DNA from: Dyadobacter soli
GTDB lineage: Bacteria; Bacteroidota; Bacteroidia; Cytophagales; Spirosomataceae
Assembly: GCF_900101885.1 (NCBI RefSeq)
Contig: NZ_FNAN01000003.1
Span: 248,001-312,000, forward strand
Direction: 5' to 3'
Length of the DNA stretch: 64,000 nucleotides
A program made the translations under genes and the position numbers. The notes beneath the pieces were generated by a model. It searched no databases and had not been told where the DNA came from. It was given only the letters and a program-made list of their open reading frames with translations. This document shows, one piece after another, positions 34,559 through 43,510 of this stretch; the stretch's first letter is position 1, and every line of letters begins with the position of its first letter.

Positions 34559-35896
34559 CTATTTCTTAGGCTTATTGCCGGAGCGTTTGATCGGTCGCCC
34601 GTATTTGGCCATTTTTTCCTTCGCATGATCGCGACGGACATTAACTTTCTGATTTTTAGCTTTCTTTTCGTGAAATGCCGGGCCTACATCTTCACGCTTC
34701 GGACGTTTCAGTTCGATGTTTTTCATGAAAACTTTCGGCTCCTCATCGGGCAGCAGTACTTCCGAAACTTTCAGGTCTTCGGGCAGTTCAAGAATGGGTA
34801 TTTGATAATCCATCAATTCCTCGATCTGCTCCTGGAATGGCTTCTCGCGTTCGGTAATGAACGAAATGGCAATGCCTTTCTGGTCGGCGCGGCCGGTGCG
34901 GCCTATCCGGTGAATGTAGTTTTCGGGAACTTCGGGAATGTCGAAATTGAAAACGTGCGACACCTCCGCCACATCGAGCCCGCGGGCAATAATGTCGGTG
35001 GCGATGAGAATGCGGTAGTTGCCGGCATGGAACTCGCGGATCGTATTGAAACGGTGGTTCTGGTCCTTGTTGGAATGGATAACACCGATTCTGTTCATGT
35101 AGCCGAGTTCCAGCTGACCATAAAGCTGGTCGGCCAGCTTTTTAGTGGCTACAAAAATGAGCACTTTGTTCATTTCCTCATGCCGGTCGAGCAGGAGGTC
35201 CAGCAGGTTTACTTTGGTATAAAAATTAGGAACATAATAGGCCTGCTGTTCGATATTATCCAAAGGCGTACCCACCGGCGCCGCTTCAATGCGCACTGGA
35301 TCATTGAAATAGGTCTTCATCAGCGCTTCCACATCCGGGGTAATGGTAGCCGAGAATAGCAGGTTCTGACGCCGCTGCGGAAGCAGATCGAGAATGTTTT
35401 TCAACTGGGTACGAAAACCGAGGTTCAGCATTTCGTCCACCTCGTCGATCACCAGCTTTTTGATGTTTTTGGTTTTCAGCGAACCATTCAGCGCCAGGTC
35501 GTACAGCCGGCCGGGGGTTGCTACCACGACATCGGCCCCTTCGTGAAGTTCAGCCATTTGTACCTTGATATTCCCGCCGCCGTACACGCCAACGGCTTGT
35601 AAAGTCGTGTATGCCGCCAGTTTGCGCACCTCTTCGACTACCTGCACCACGAGCTCGCGCGTAGGTACTAGAACCAGCAATTGCGGCAAACGGTCTTTGG
35701 CAAATTCGATCTGCCGGAGTGTGGGCAGCAAATAGGCGAAGGTCTTTCCGGTACCGGTCTGCGCGATGCCGCAGACGTCCTTGCCGGACATCATCACCGA
35801 AAAGACCTTGTGCTGAATGGTGGTGGGGGTTGTATATCCCGCTTCTGAAAGTGCTTTCAGAAGCGGTTTGGTGAGATTTAAATCTTCAAAAGTCAT
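34559..35896 (-). CDS. DEAD-box-family ATP-dependent RNA helicase (with DEVD motif)
   Basis: A 445-residue RhlE-like RNA helicase. Q motif at Gln28 (TPTTIQ), motif I AQTGTGKT (45-52), motif Ib TPGR, motif III SAT (183-185), and motif VI HRIGRTGRA. Motif II reads DEVD (151-154) instead of DEAD. The C-terminal tail is basic (Lys and Arg rich), as expected for RNA binding. It should remodel ribosomal or messenger RNA in the cytosol. Own promoter at 35918-35925. Confidence 0.9.
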   Translation of the reverse strand: MTFEDLNLTKPLLKALSEAGYTTPTTIQHKVFSVMMSGKDVCGIAQTGTGKTFAYLLPTLRQIEFAKDRLPQLLVLVPTRELVVQVVEEVRKLAAYTTLQAVGVYGGGNIKVQMAELHEGADVVVATPGRLYDLALNGSLKTKNIKKLVIDEVDEMLNLGFRTQLKNILDLLPQRRQNLLFSATITPDVEALMKTYFNDPVRIEAAPVGTPLDNIEQQAYYVPNFYTKVNLLDLLLDRHEEMNKVLIFVATKKLADQLYGQLELGYMNRIGVIHSNKDQNHRFNTIREFHAGNYRILIATDIIARGLDVAEVSHVFNFDIPEVPENYIHRIGRTGRADQKGIAISFITEREKPFQEQIEELMDYQIPILELPEDLKVSEVLLPDEEPKVFMKNIELKRPKREDVGPAFHEKKAKNQKVNVRRDHAKEKMAKYGRPIKRSGNKPKK

Positions 35897-35917
35897 AATG
35901 CAGTTCGTAAAAGACTA

Positions 35918-35925
35918 CAAAGGTA
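35918..35925 (-). promoter_or_regulatory. -7 box for the RNA helicase gene
   Basis: The minus strand reads TACCTTTG, full consensus, about 22 bp before the ATG at 35896; leader about 15 nt. No clear -33 element. Confidence 0.5.
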
Positions 35926-35964
35926 CGGCTAATCCCTCTGAACGCATTACGCAAGTCGTTTTAT

Positions 35965-36507
35965 CTACTCGTGCCTGGATTGGGCGGCGCGCCTGAAAAG
36001 CAGGGCCGATCCTGCAAAAAGCCATGCAAAGCAAGCGTGCAATGCAAAAACAGCGGCCAGGCCATTAGCAAATGCCGGCGTGCCGATCATCCAGGCAACC
36101 AGGGGTACCAAGAGCATGGCAAATGCCGTCGCAAACAAGGCATACGACATTCCTTTCGCTTCCAGCCGTGCGATGATCGCGCCTGCCAAACCTACGATCA
36201 GTACCCCCAAATACATCATATTAGCAGGATTATCGCCGAGAATCCCGCCGACAGCCGCATTCATCCACACCAGAAGCAATACAGCCCCTATAGCCAGCCC
36301 GAATGCCAGCTGGTAAGCCCGGTTGCCCATTTTTTTCATTACAAATAATTCATACGCAACGCGCGCGCCGCCGAGTGCCAGCACAGACGCGAGCACAAAA
36401 ACGCCCGGTTTCCAATGCCACAGGGCAAGCGCGGTCAACAGCAAGGGTACAAGCACAACGACGGCAACGATATGCCAGGGCGACAATCTGGTGTTAATGG
36501 TTTGCAT
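35965..36507 (-). CDS. Hypothetical membrane protein, 180 aa
   Basis: A small inner-membrane protein with about five helices (for example WHIVAVVVLVPLLLTALAL and YLGVLIVGLAGAIIARL), a basic cytoplasmic end and no recognisable motif. I cannot assign a family. It has a strong promoter (36538-36567) and stands alone between the helicase and a glycosyltransferase-like gene. Confidence 0.7.
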   Translation of the reverse strand: MQTINTRLSPWHIVAVVVLVPLLLTALALWHWKPGVFVLASVLALGGARVAYELFVMKKMGNRAYQLAFGLAIGAVLLLVWMNAAVGGILGDNPANMMYLGVLIVGLAGAIIARLEAKGMSYALFATAFAMLLVPLVAWMIGTPAFANGLAAVFALHACFAWLFAGSALLFRRAAQSRHE

Positions 36508-36537
36508 AAGGCAAGTGATCGTTTAAGTTTGATGACT

Positions 36538-36567
36538 CAAATTTATAAAAGTACTTTGTGTTTCAAA
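36538..36567 (-). promoter_or_regulatory. Promoter of the 180-aa membrane protein gene
   Basis: On the minus strand TTTG (36564-36567), 18 bp, then TAAATTTG (36538-36545). Both words are full consensus. Leader about 24 nt. Confidence 0.6.
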
Positions 36568-36611
36568 GTAAAAATCGCTGAAAATATATAATCTTAATGT
36601 AATCTTCTGAA

Positions 36612-38009
36612 TTACAGCTTGATTAATACCTTGGATTGCACGTAGGAAGCACGTGTATTTGGGTCGAGAAAGCGGAAATCGAGGATTCTCCGCGGGTATT
36701 CCTCACAACTTCCCAGGATTTTCAGGTCGGGGCGAATGGCTTTGAACTCGCCAAGCAGATTTTGGTGTGTATAAACCAAACAGTCTTTCATACCCACAAG
36801 CCTGCCGAAATCATTGACTTCGGTAACATGCACACCCGAATAGAAACGAAGGCTGTAAGGCGTACCGGCCTGGTAACTGAAAAGCCGGTCGTCGGCGGCA
36901 CCATTGGCCCGGGCTACAATGCCCAGCTTCGCGGCGGCCTGGTATTCGTAGATGTTGGGATAAAAATAGGTAGTGAGCACGATGTTCGCGCCAATCGAAA
37001 ATACGACACAGCCCACAATGAGCTTGTTACGAACGGGCGAGAAGAAGATCAGCCAGGTAAGGACGCTGAGAAGCGCCATGAAATGCACCAGGCCATAATA
37101 ATTATCAGCCGGAAATGTAAACCACACCAGGCTGAAAAGTAGTGCGAGCGCCGCATAAGCAGCCACCGCGTGTACGTACGCGAGCAAGCCCGAGAAGGTG
37201 TCCGGGGTACTTTCGAGGCGACGGATAATGTACATAGCCGTGACCACCGAGGCCACAGGGTAGGCCATAAAGATGTCGAAAGTTGCCCTGAACGGGTTGA
37301 CATAGCTGAAAACGAAAGGCATGATGATCGTGATCAGGCAGATCATTTCACGCTTTTGTATTTTATGGTAATCAGGAAAAATAAGCCGCTGAACGAGATC
37401 GATCAGCGCGAGGATCAGGAAAATCGTCCACGGGCAGAACGTGATCAGCAACGTAAGTAGCGGGTCAATGGGCCATTGGCTTGCGCTGTCGGGGAATGCG
37501 TTTTTCACGAATACGAGCCCGACGACGCCCAGGAGAGCAAGCAGCAGGTTGGCGATCTTCCGGGTTTCGATGTAACTGCTGATCTGCCAGATCGCAAAAA
37601 TGAAGCATGCCGCAAGGTAGCTGGCGTCGCTCAACTCGTTGCTGACGAGAAAAGTGGCTTGCGATGTGGCCAATATCAATACCGAAAGCACGGCCGATTC
37701 CTTGCCTGCGAGTGAATTTGCAAGGCGGTAGACGCAAAACAGGCTGAAAAGAATAGCAAGAAAGCCCGGAATGTGCAATGACAGCTGATTGATCCCGAAA
37801 AGACGCATAGCACCAACGGACAGCGAAATGATAGGGCCGGAGACGCCGGTTTTTTCGACCAAACGGCCGTTTTTCACCGTTTCGGCGGAGATAGCGGCGA
37901 TCTGGGCCGACATGTCCTCGGGAATGAGCATGAGCCAGCCGATCATCCAGATCAGCACGGCGGTTCCCAGGCCCCATTTGGTTATTTTCAACAAATCCTT
38001 TTGAAGCAT
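36612..38009 (-). CDS. Glycosyltransferase family 39-like membrane protein
   Basis: A 465-residue protein with about eleven membrane helices. The N-terminal loop after the first helix (AETVKNGRLVEKTGVSGPIISL) and the layout resemble ArnT/PMT-type (GT39) transferases, which move sugars from lipid carriers. The catalytic Asp-Glu pair expected in the first loop is not clear, so activity is uncertain. The C-terminal part is a soluble domain (SYQAGTPYSLRFYSGVHV). The neighbours do not reveal its acceptor. Confidence 0.6.
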   Translation of the reverse strand: MLQKDLLKITKWGLGTAVLIWMIGWLMLIPEDMSAQIAAISAETVKNGRLVEKTGVSGPIISLSVGAMRLFGINQLSLHIPGFLAILFSLFCVYRLANSLAGKESAVLSVLILATSQATFLVSNELSDASYLAACFIFAIWQISSYIETRKIANLLLALLGVVGLVFVKNAFPDSASQWPIDPLLTLLITFCPWTIFLILALIDLVQRLIFPDYHKIQKREMICLITIIMPFVFSYVNPFRATFDIFMAYPVASVVTAMYIIRRLESTPDTFSGLLAYVHAVAAYAALALLFSLVWFTFPADNYYGLVHFMALLSVLTWLIFFSPVRNKLIVGCVVFSIGANIVLTTYFYPNIYEYQAAAKLGIVARANGAADDRLFSYQAGTPYSLRFYSGVHVTEVNDFGRLVGMKDCLVYTHQNLLGEFKAIRPDLKILGSCEEYPRRILDFRFLDPNTRASYVQSKVLIKL

Positions 38010-38048
38010 AGGCAGTGTGCGTTAAAAACTTGCTGATAACAAAAATAA

Positions 38049-38078
38049 AGAAGGGCACTCAAATTTGGATGCCCTTCT
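38049..38078 (-). terminator. Terminator of the beta-barrel gene
   Basis: A 9-bp stem (AGAAGGGCA at 38049-38057 with its complement at 38070-38078) is followed on the minus strand by TTATTTTTG. It lies 20 bp past the stop of the 213-aa outer membrane protein gene. Confidence 0.75.
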
Positions 38079-38097
38079 AAATACGAATTATAGTGTG

Positions 38098-38739
38098 TCA
38101 GCGCGTACGTAGTCTTCCAGTGTGTTTGTTATAGGTACCCAGCGGGAAACTCAGTCCTACATTGATACCCCAGTTGTTGTTTTTGATATTCGAATTGTCG
38201 AGCCTCGTCACATCGAGCAGCCCCACGCCATAACGCGCATCGAAATTCAGCCATATTTTTTCTTGCAGGCGGTAATTCAGCCCTGCGCCGAAAGTAAGGC
38301 CGAGATCGAACGGCGCGTAAATGCGGTTGTTGGAGTCTCCGTTGATGTTGTTGCCGTTTTTGTCCCTCGCACCGACGAGAAAGTTCAGGTTAGGGCCAAG
38401 GAAGATTTTAGGGCGCACGCGATTACCGTACCGTCCGAAAAAGAAGGTGGCCAGCAATGGGGCCTGAATGTAGTTGAGGTTAATTTCGTTGGTTTTGTTG
38501 TTGATTTGTGCGCCAAGCTGGGTGAAAAGCAGTTGTCCGCTGAAACCAAAGCCTGATTTGGAGCTGTAATTGTAGAAGCCGCCAATGGTCAATCCGGGTT
38601 TCCAGTCGGTATTCGAAACATCGCCGCGGAAATTGGCAATCGAAAGCCCCACCAGCGGACCTATGGAAACGTTTTCCTGAGCTTGTGCCCGCGAGCTACA
38701 AAATACGACTACGAGCAACAAAATAATGCAATTTTTCAT
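38098..38739 (-). CDS. Outer membrane beta-barrel protein (porin family)
   Basis: A 213-residue protein with a signal peptide ending near RAQAQEN and about eight alternating beta-strands, typical of the OMP_b-brl_2 family common in Bacteroidota. Segments such as GPLVGLSIANFRGDV, FFFGRYGNRVRPKIFLGPN and NNWGINVGLSFPLG are characteristic. No ligand or enzyme function can be given. Monocistronic, with a clear terminator. Confidence 0.82.
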   Translation of the reverse strand: MKNCIILLLVVVFCSSRAQAQENVSIGPLVGLSIANFRGDVSNTDWKPGLTIGGFYNYSSKSGFGFSGQLLFTQLGAQINNKTNEINLNYIQAPLLATFFFGRYGNRVRPKIFLGPNLNFLVGARDKNGNNINGDSNNRIYAPFDLGLTFGAGLNYRLQEKIWLNFDARYGVGLLDVTRLDNSNIKNNNWGINVGLSFPLGTYNKHTGRLRTR

Positions 38740-38943
38740 CTAAATGTGAGTTTGGGTGCGTCAAGGCCATTATGCACAATTTATATGCCAATGATGCGTC
38801 TTATGCGCGATTCCATTTAATCAGCTTACCACTAGCGCAGTCTGCTGATGTATTTGTATAATCACATTTAAACCGATGGTGAATATCGTGGAAAAACATC
38901 TACGTATTGTATACGTTTCCCGCAAAAAAACGGCCGATTCCGG

Positions 38944-40005
38944 TTATTCATCGTCATCTTCTTCCGGCTGATTGGGGATTTGGAAGGGTTTGAGATACGT
39001 TTTGAGCTGCGACGGCACAAGCCAGTGTTTGGACACTTTCTTAATGTTTTTGATCTCGGCCTTCAATTCATTGATATTCGTGTTGAATTTCGCGATCACG
39101 GTCACCTGCGACTGCGCGTGCTGCCAGGGGAGGCCGCATACCGCGGATATCTTTTGCTGGATCGATACTTTTTGCTGGTCGAGCTCATCCACCTGCTGCC
39201 TCAGGATCTTGTTGTAGTAGCTCAACTGGTTTTTATTAAGGTTTTCAAGACCGGCGCGGTCGATCTGTTCGAGTTCCATTTGCAGTTTAAGCAAGTCGAG
39301 CAGGTTATTGGCCTGGTATGCCTTGGTGATGCGCTGCATAGTTTCGGTTTTCCGCAGCTTTTCGGCCTCGTTGGTCTCGCGGTCGGGGTGGAAGGTTTTC
39401 ACCAGCTCCATATACACGCTCCGCACTGACTTGGTGGTCTTGGCCTGCTGCGCCTCGCGCGTGCGCTGGTCCATGCGCTGTTCCCTTCTTTCCGCCTTGA
39501 TGCGTTGCTGTTCTTCTGCCGATAGTTCGTGGAACAATACCTCCGGCTCAGTCACATTCTCGCTTTCAAGCAGAAATGCAGGGTCTTGAATGCGCGATGT
39601 CTCCCTTAACCGCTCTTCTTCCAGCAGAACATCTATATTCGTCGGGCTGTATTTGTTGAAAACCGGTTTCAGCTCGTTACGCTCGTGATTTTTGATCAGA
39701 TCATAAGCATTTTCTGTGATCAGATAAGCCAGCTTGGTTTGGTACGCCTTCCGGAAATGCTCTGCGTCGTAGGCCCGGTCCCAGAGGTTGACAATATCGG
39801 CCCGGTAACCCTGGTATTCGCGTATAAGCGGATCGAGGTCGGACGGCATTCGTCGCAGCATTTCGTCATAGGCCTGTTGCAGGTCGGCGATCTGGCGGTC
39901 GAGCGCCTCTATCGTCTCCGAAAGCGTATTGAATTCTTTTTGCTTTTTGTTGAGCGGCTTGTCTTGGCCGGGAATATGCAGAATGGCGGTGTCGGTCATG
40001 GTCAT
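38944..40005 (-). CDS. J-domain protein with coiled coils
   Basis: A 353-residue cytosolic protein. The HPD tripeptide is at 206-208 in YMELVKTFHPDRETNEAEK, inside a J-domain at about 190-250, so it should stimulate an Hsp70 ATPase. Unusually the J-domain is internal: about 190 residues of charged helix and coiled coil come before it, and another coiled coil (QLSYYNKILRQQVDELDQQK) after it. It is the last gene of a purN-EamA-J-domain run, 18 bp behind the transporter gene. Confidence 0.75.
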   Translation of the reverse strand: MTMTDTAILHIPGQDKPLNKKQKEFNTLSETIEALDRQIADLQQAYDEMLRRMPSDLDPLIREYQGYRADIVNLWDRAYDAEHFRKAYQTKLAYLITENAYDLIKNHERNELKPVFNKYSPTNIDVLLEEERLRETSRIQDPAFLLESENVTEPEVLFHELSAEEQQRIKAERREQRMDQRTREAQQAKTTKSVRSVYMELVKTFHPDRETNEAEKLRKTETMQRITKAYQANNLLDLLKLQMELEQIDRAGLENLNKNQLSYYNKILRQQVDELDQQKVSIQQKISAVCGLPWQHAQSQVTVIAKFNTNINELKAEIKNIKKVSKHWLVPSQLKTYLKPFQIPNQPEEDDDE

Positions 40006-40023
40006 TAAACAGTGCCCGCGGGA

Positions 40024-40947
40024 TTACAGGTTCAGTTCCTGGTAAGAAATGAGTACAATGGCGGCGACAGCTAGCAGGAGGCCCCACCTATTCAGCGTAT
40101 TGAGCCGCTCTTTGTACAGAACCCAGGCCGCAAGGGCCGAAACGAGCATTGTGAGAATATTGTAAATCGGAAAAACATAAGCGGCGCTATTTCCGAATGC
40201 GGCAAGCGCCAGCAACAGGAAATAGAGCGACAGAAAGTTGGGCACACCTAGTATCAGCCCGCCCACAACGCTACGGAGTTTCAGCTTATGCCCGTGCGCC
40301 AGAATGCGGTAAATGAGGATCGACGTCCCGATCACCACCGCGCCGAAGCAGGCGATGATCATGAAAACGGTTATCTGCCCGGAAGGGTAGTATCTGGAAG
40401 ACAAAAAGTTGATCAGCGTGTTGTTGGTACCACTCGCAAAGAATGTCAGCACGGGTAAAATCCACAATGCCTGCTGCGCGGTTTGCATGGAATGAGGCGC
40501 ATCAGCCGGGTCGGCGGTTTTCGGCGAACGCTGGATCGCACCCAATGCAAGCGCGACGAGCGCCAGTACAAGGCCAAGGTAATTGAGTGCCGTAAAGTCC
40601 TTATTGTTATTTCTAAAAACAAATAGCCCGAATAGCACCGGTATCACCAGCGACATATTTCCTGCCAGCGACGTGGCCGTCACACTTACTTTTTGCGCCG
40701 TAAGCCCTATAAGCATGAATGCGGTGACAAACATTGCCCCGAGCGCCATTGTGAGAAGAGTTCCTTCCGACGTCCATTGCACCTCAGTGAAAACACCCAG
40801 ATCGGGTGTGAGCGCGAGGCCGGTCAGTACACAGGAATAGTAGTTGAAAACCACCGCATGGAAAGAATCCACCTGATAGCGCGGATAAGCGCGCATGATC
40901 AGGTAGAGCATAACCGTGAAAAGAACCGCTAGCAGGAAGAAAAGCAT
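40024..40947 (-). CDS. EamA/DMT-family transporter
   Basis: A 307-residue membrane protein with ten helices in two EamA repeats, starting MLFFLLAVLFTVMLYLIMRAY and ending in ALAAWVLYKERLNTLNRWG, the usual second-repeat end. It lies 11 bp after purN and is probably cotranscribed. Possible roles include export of purine-related or amino acid metabolites; the substrate is unknown. Confidence 0.82.
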   Translation of the reverse strand: MLFFLLAVLFTVMLYLIMRAYPRYQVDSFHAVVFNYYSCVLTGLALTPDLGVFTEVQWTSEGTLLTMALGAMFVTAFMLIGLTAQKVSVTATSLAGNMSLVIPVLFGLFVFRNNNKDFTALNYLGLVLALVALALGAIQRSPKTADPADAPHSMQTAQQALWILPVLTFFASGTNNTLINFLSSRYYPSGQITVFMIIACFGAVVIGTSILIYRILAHGHKLKLRSVVGGLILGVPNFLSLYFLLLALAAFGNSAAYVFPIYNILTMLVSALAAWVLYKERLNTLNRWGLLLAVAAIVLISYQELNL

Positions 40948-40958
40948 GGTGCAGCGGC

Positions 40959-41528
40959 TTACCGCCCGGTGAGAATTTCGTCGATCACGCGCGGGTAATG
41001 CTCATATTCGAGTGCGTGTACCTTACGCGCGACGTCCTCGGGCGTATCGCCGGACACCACATCGCATTTGGCCTGGAAAATGACATCACCCTCGTCGTAA
41101 TGCTCGTTCACGTAATGGATCGTAATGCCCGATTCGGTTTCGCCTGCATTCACAACGGCCTCATGCACGTGATGCCCGTACATGCCTTTGCCGCCGTATT
41201 TGGGCAGTAATGCGGGATGGATATTGATCATTTTATTCGAAAACGCATTCACCAGCACCGGCGGTACGAGCATCATAAAACCGGCCAGTACAACCAGGTC
41301 GATGCCTTCGTTTTGCAGGATTTGGGGAATTTTGCCGGTATGGTAAAAGGTTTTCCGGTCGAAAAAAACCACCGGTATCTGTAATTTGAGTGCCCTTCTG
41401 ATCACTCCGGCCATGGGATTATTGGTGAAAATCAGCGAAACATCCACGTCGTCGCGTTCTGCGAAATGCTCGCAGATCTTTTCGGCATTAGACCCCGAAC
41501 CGGAGGCAAAAATGGCAATTCTCTTCAT
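40959..41528 (-). CDS. purN: Phosphoribosylglycinamide formyltransferase
   Basis: A 189-residue GAR transformylase, third step of purine synthesis. Phosphate-binding loop FASGSGSNAE, catalytic Asn102 and His104 in INIHPALLPKYGGKG, and Asp145 in YDEGDVIFQ. It uses 10-formyltetrahydrofolate to formylate GAR. It leads the purN-EamA-J-domain run, with a -7 box at 41584-41591 directly behind the terminator of the gene upstream. Confidence 0.95.
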   Translation of the reverse strand: MKRIAIFASGSGSNAEKICEHFAERDDVDVSLIFTNNPMAGVIRRALKLQIPVVFFDRKTFYHTGKIPQILQNEGIDLVVLAGFMMLVPPVLVNAFSNKMINIHPALLPKYGGKGMYGHHVHEAVVNAGETESGITIHYVNEHYDEGDVIFQAKCDVVSGDTPEDVARKVHALEYEHYPRVIDEILTGR

Positions 41529-41583
41529 TTGATTAAGCGTAGTTGTTATGATAGATAAGTAGTATCGTTGAAAAATACCCGGA

Positions 41584-41591
41584 CAAAGCTA
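41584..41591 (-). promoter_or_regulatory. -7 box for the purN run
   Basis: The minus strand reads TAGCTTTG, starting 4 bp past the terminator hairpin at 41596-41630. Leader to the ATG at 41528 about 50 nt. Confidence 0.45.
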
Positions 41592-41595
41592 TAAA

Positions 41596-41630
41596 AAGAA
41601 CGGCTTGCCGACGAACCGCAAGCCGTTCTT
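41596..41630. terminator. Bidirectional terminator after the TapB-like gene
   Basis: A 13-bp stem (41596-41608 with 41618-41630) with a 9-nt loop is flanked by A and T runs on both sides. It lies 31 bp past the TapB-like gene stop. Confidence 0.8.
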
Positions 41631-41661
41631 TATGGAAATGTTAATATTGATGTTTCCGAAA

Positions 41662-42357
41662 TCAATAGATTTTGGCGAGTTCGCTGTATCCCATGAGTTT
41701 TCCCTTTCGGTAAGTCTCGGTTTTCAGGTCCCAGATAATGCCGGGTGCACGGTACGAAACGTTTTGCAATTCCATTTTAACAGGAAAACCCATTACCATT
41801 TCCATATTCATGTCCGAATTGATTTTGTAAACATCATAGCTTCCCGCAGGGATCGTAAGCTTCTCCTGGCCGACCACCGTACGGTTTTTGATCAACATAT
41901 TGAAAACTACGGTCATTGGCCCCGATTTTCCTTCTCCTTTCACGGCCGCATCCTTCAACTTATCGCCCGCCGAGAGTTTCGACGGAATTTCGATATTGTC
42001 GTAGGTAAATTTCATCTCCATATTCTGAAACGATTTCAGTTGTTCCTGGCTGATGAGCGAAGCTGCGTCGAGTGTGAGCATATTTCCGTCGCATTTCATC
42101 TGGTAGGTGTTTTTTAACTCGGATTTGCCCTTTGCGTTAAAAGATTCCATGTCGATCATCACCACCGTGTTGGCGCCCTCTTGGGTTACCTTGGCAATTT
42201 TATAAGTGAGCTTGCCGAGTGATTTGCCTTTGCCATCGAAGTTGTTCATTTCAAAACCGCTTCCTTCTTTAAAGGCAAAACCGGCGCATTCCTGGGCAAA
42301 GGACCTCACACTGAGCACCATTATGCAGGCGATGCTCCATAGGATTAACTTTTTCAT
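41662..42357 (-). CDS. TapB/DUF3108-like secreted protein
   Basis: A 231-residue exported protein: signal peptide MKKLILWSIACIMVLSVRSFAQ followed by a single beta-rich domain (GKLTYKIAKVTQEGANTVVMI, KLTIPAGSYDVYKINSDM, VSYRAPGIIWDLKTETYRKG). This pattern matches the TapB or DUF3108-related family of periplasmic proteins widespread in Bacteroidota, without established function. Single gene with its own -7 box and terminator. Confidence 0.7.
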   Translation of the reverse strand: MKKLILWSIACIMVLSVRSFAQECAGFAFKEGSGFEMNNFDGKGKSLGKLTYKIAKVTQEGANTVVMIDMESFNAKGKSELKNTYQMKCDGNMLTLDAASLISQEQLKSFQNMEMKFTYDNIEIPSKLSAGDKLKDAAVKGEGKSGPMTVVFNMLIKNRTVVGQEKLTIPAGSYDVYKINSDMNMEMVMGFPVKMELQNVSYRAPGIIWDLKTETYRKGKLMGYSELAKIY

Positions 42358-42388
42358 ATTCGTAGCTGCGATTTAGTTTTGGGGTGAT

Positions 42389-42396
42389 CAAATATA
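42389..42396 (-). promoter_or_regulatory. -7 box for the TapB-like gene
   Basis: The minus strand reads TATATTTG, about 32 bp before the ATG at 42357. No -33 TTG at standard spacing. Confidence 0.45.
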
Positions 42397-42447
42397 ACTT
42401 TTCAACCGGTTAATTAAGCGGTGACAAGTGTTAAATTAATCGATGCG

Positions 42448-43329
42448 TCAGGCCCAGATCATGGTAACGAGTCCGAGCAGCATAATGATCTTGCAAAGGC
42501 TGCTGATCTCCTTGAAATCGCGGCGGGTATCGGCCTGGTAGAGGCGGAGTACCAGCAATGCGATCGGAATCAACAGCAGGAGGAACAGGAGGGCGAGGAG
42601 GTTATTCTGCAATGCGCGCGCCATTACAAAGAGCGTGAGAACGAAAGTGACAATGACCGAATACAGGAACGTTTTCGTGCGCCGGATGCCCCAGATAATC
42701 GGCAGCGTGCGGCAGCCGTGCGCCTCGTCGCCGCGGATGTCCTCCATATCCTTCACCACTTCGCGGATCAGCGAAATGAAGAAAGAGAACACCGCGTAAA
42801 TGAACACCAGATGCCTGTTGGCCGGATAATGTACCGTGAGTATGAGCAGGGTAAGGCCCGTCAGCAGCGAGACAATGAAGTTCCCGATAAACGGCAGCCG
42901 CTTGTACCGCTCGGAATAGAACCAGAGCAGCGTGATCGAGAATACATTGATAATGAAAATGTAAGGACTGACCACCAGCCCCAGCACCGCCCCGACGACA
43001 TTCAGAACCTGGTGCGCGCCCATGGCCCAGCGGCGTTTCAGGTAACGGCCTACCACCACACGTTCCGGCTTATTGACGATGTCGATCTTGACGTCGAAAT
43101 AGTCGTTGATAATGTAACCGGCGGCGGCAATGCACACTGTTGAAAGCGAAAGCACAAACATATCGAGGTCCGTCACGATGGACCTCCATTCATGCCGCGG
43201 ACCGATCAGCAGGATGCGTGTAAGGTATTGTGTGAGGGCCACAATGACGAGGTTGGTCATGCGCACAAGACGCGCACTCCCGGTGACATAATCCCACGTT
43301 GTGATCTTTGGCCTGGCCGACACATTCAT
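42448..43329 (-). CDS. UbiA family prenyltransferase (geranylgeranylglycerol-phosphate synthase-like)
   Basis: A 293-residue enzyme with eight or nine membrane helices. The two Asp-rich motifs that bind Mg-prenyl diphosphate are NDYFDVKID in the first half and DMEDIRGDEAHGC in the second. Members in Bacteroidota are usually named geranylgeranylglycerol-phosphate geranylgeranyltransferase, but quinone or heme O prenylation cannot be excluded. Divergent from bshA across an intergenic region with an inverted repeat. Confidence 0.82.
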   Translation of the reverse strand: MNVSARPKITTWDYVTGSARLVRMTNLVIVALTQYLTRILLIGPRHEWRSIVTDLDMFVLSLSTVCIAAAGYIINDYFDVKIDIVNKPERVVVGRYLKRRWAMGAHQVLNVVGAVLGLVVSPYIFIINVFSITLLWFYSERYKRLPFIGNFIVSLLTGLTLLILTVHYPANRHLVFIYAVFSFFISLIREVVKDMEDIRGDEAHGCRTLPIIWGIRRTKTFLYSVIVTFVLTLFVMARALQNNLLALLFLLLLIPIALLVLRLYQADTRRDFKEISSLCKIIMLLGLVTMIWA

Positions 43330-43376
43330 GAAGTTTGACGCTGGAAAAAGAAGGTTTAGGCACTAAAATTATTCAT

Positions 43377-43428
43377 TTTATCCCATTAACGACAATTCTT
43401 CACTTCTTTATCCATTTGTGGGATAAAA
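43377..43428. repeat. Inverted repeat in the ubiA-like/bshA divergent region
   Basis: TTTTATCCCA (43377-43386) has an exact reverse complement TGGGATAAAA at 43419-43428, and TTTATCCA (43408-43415) lies between. The three similar words may be regulator sites for one or both divergent genes; this is inferred from position. Confidence 0.4.
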
Positions 43429-43510
43429 AACGCGCATTTGTTGTTAGCTATTTTGTACCGTTATCCGGACGGTTGTTCATACCGGATATTCAACCATTTG
43501 CTGACTTAAT

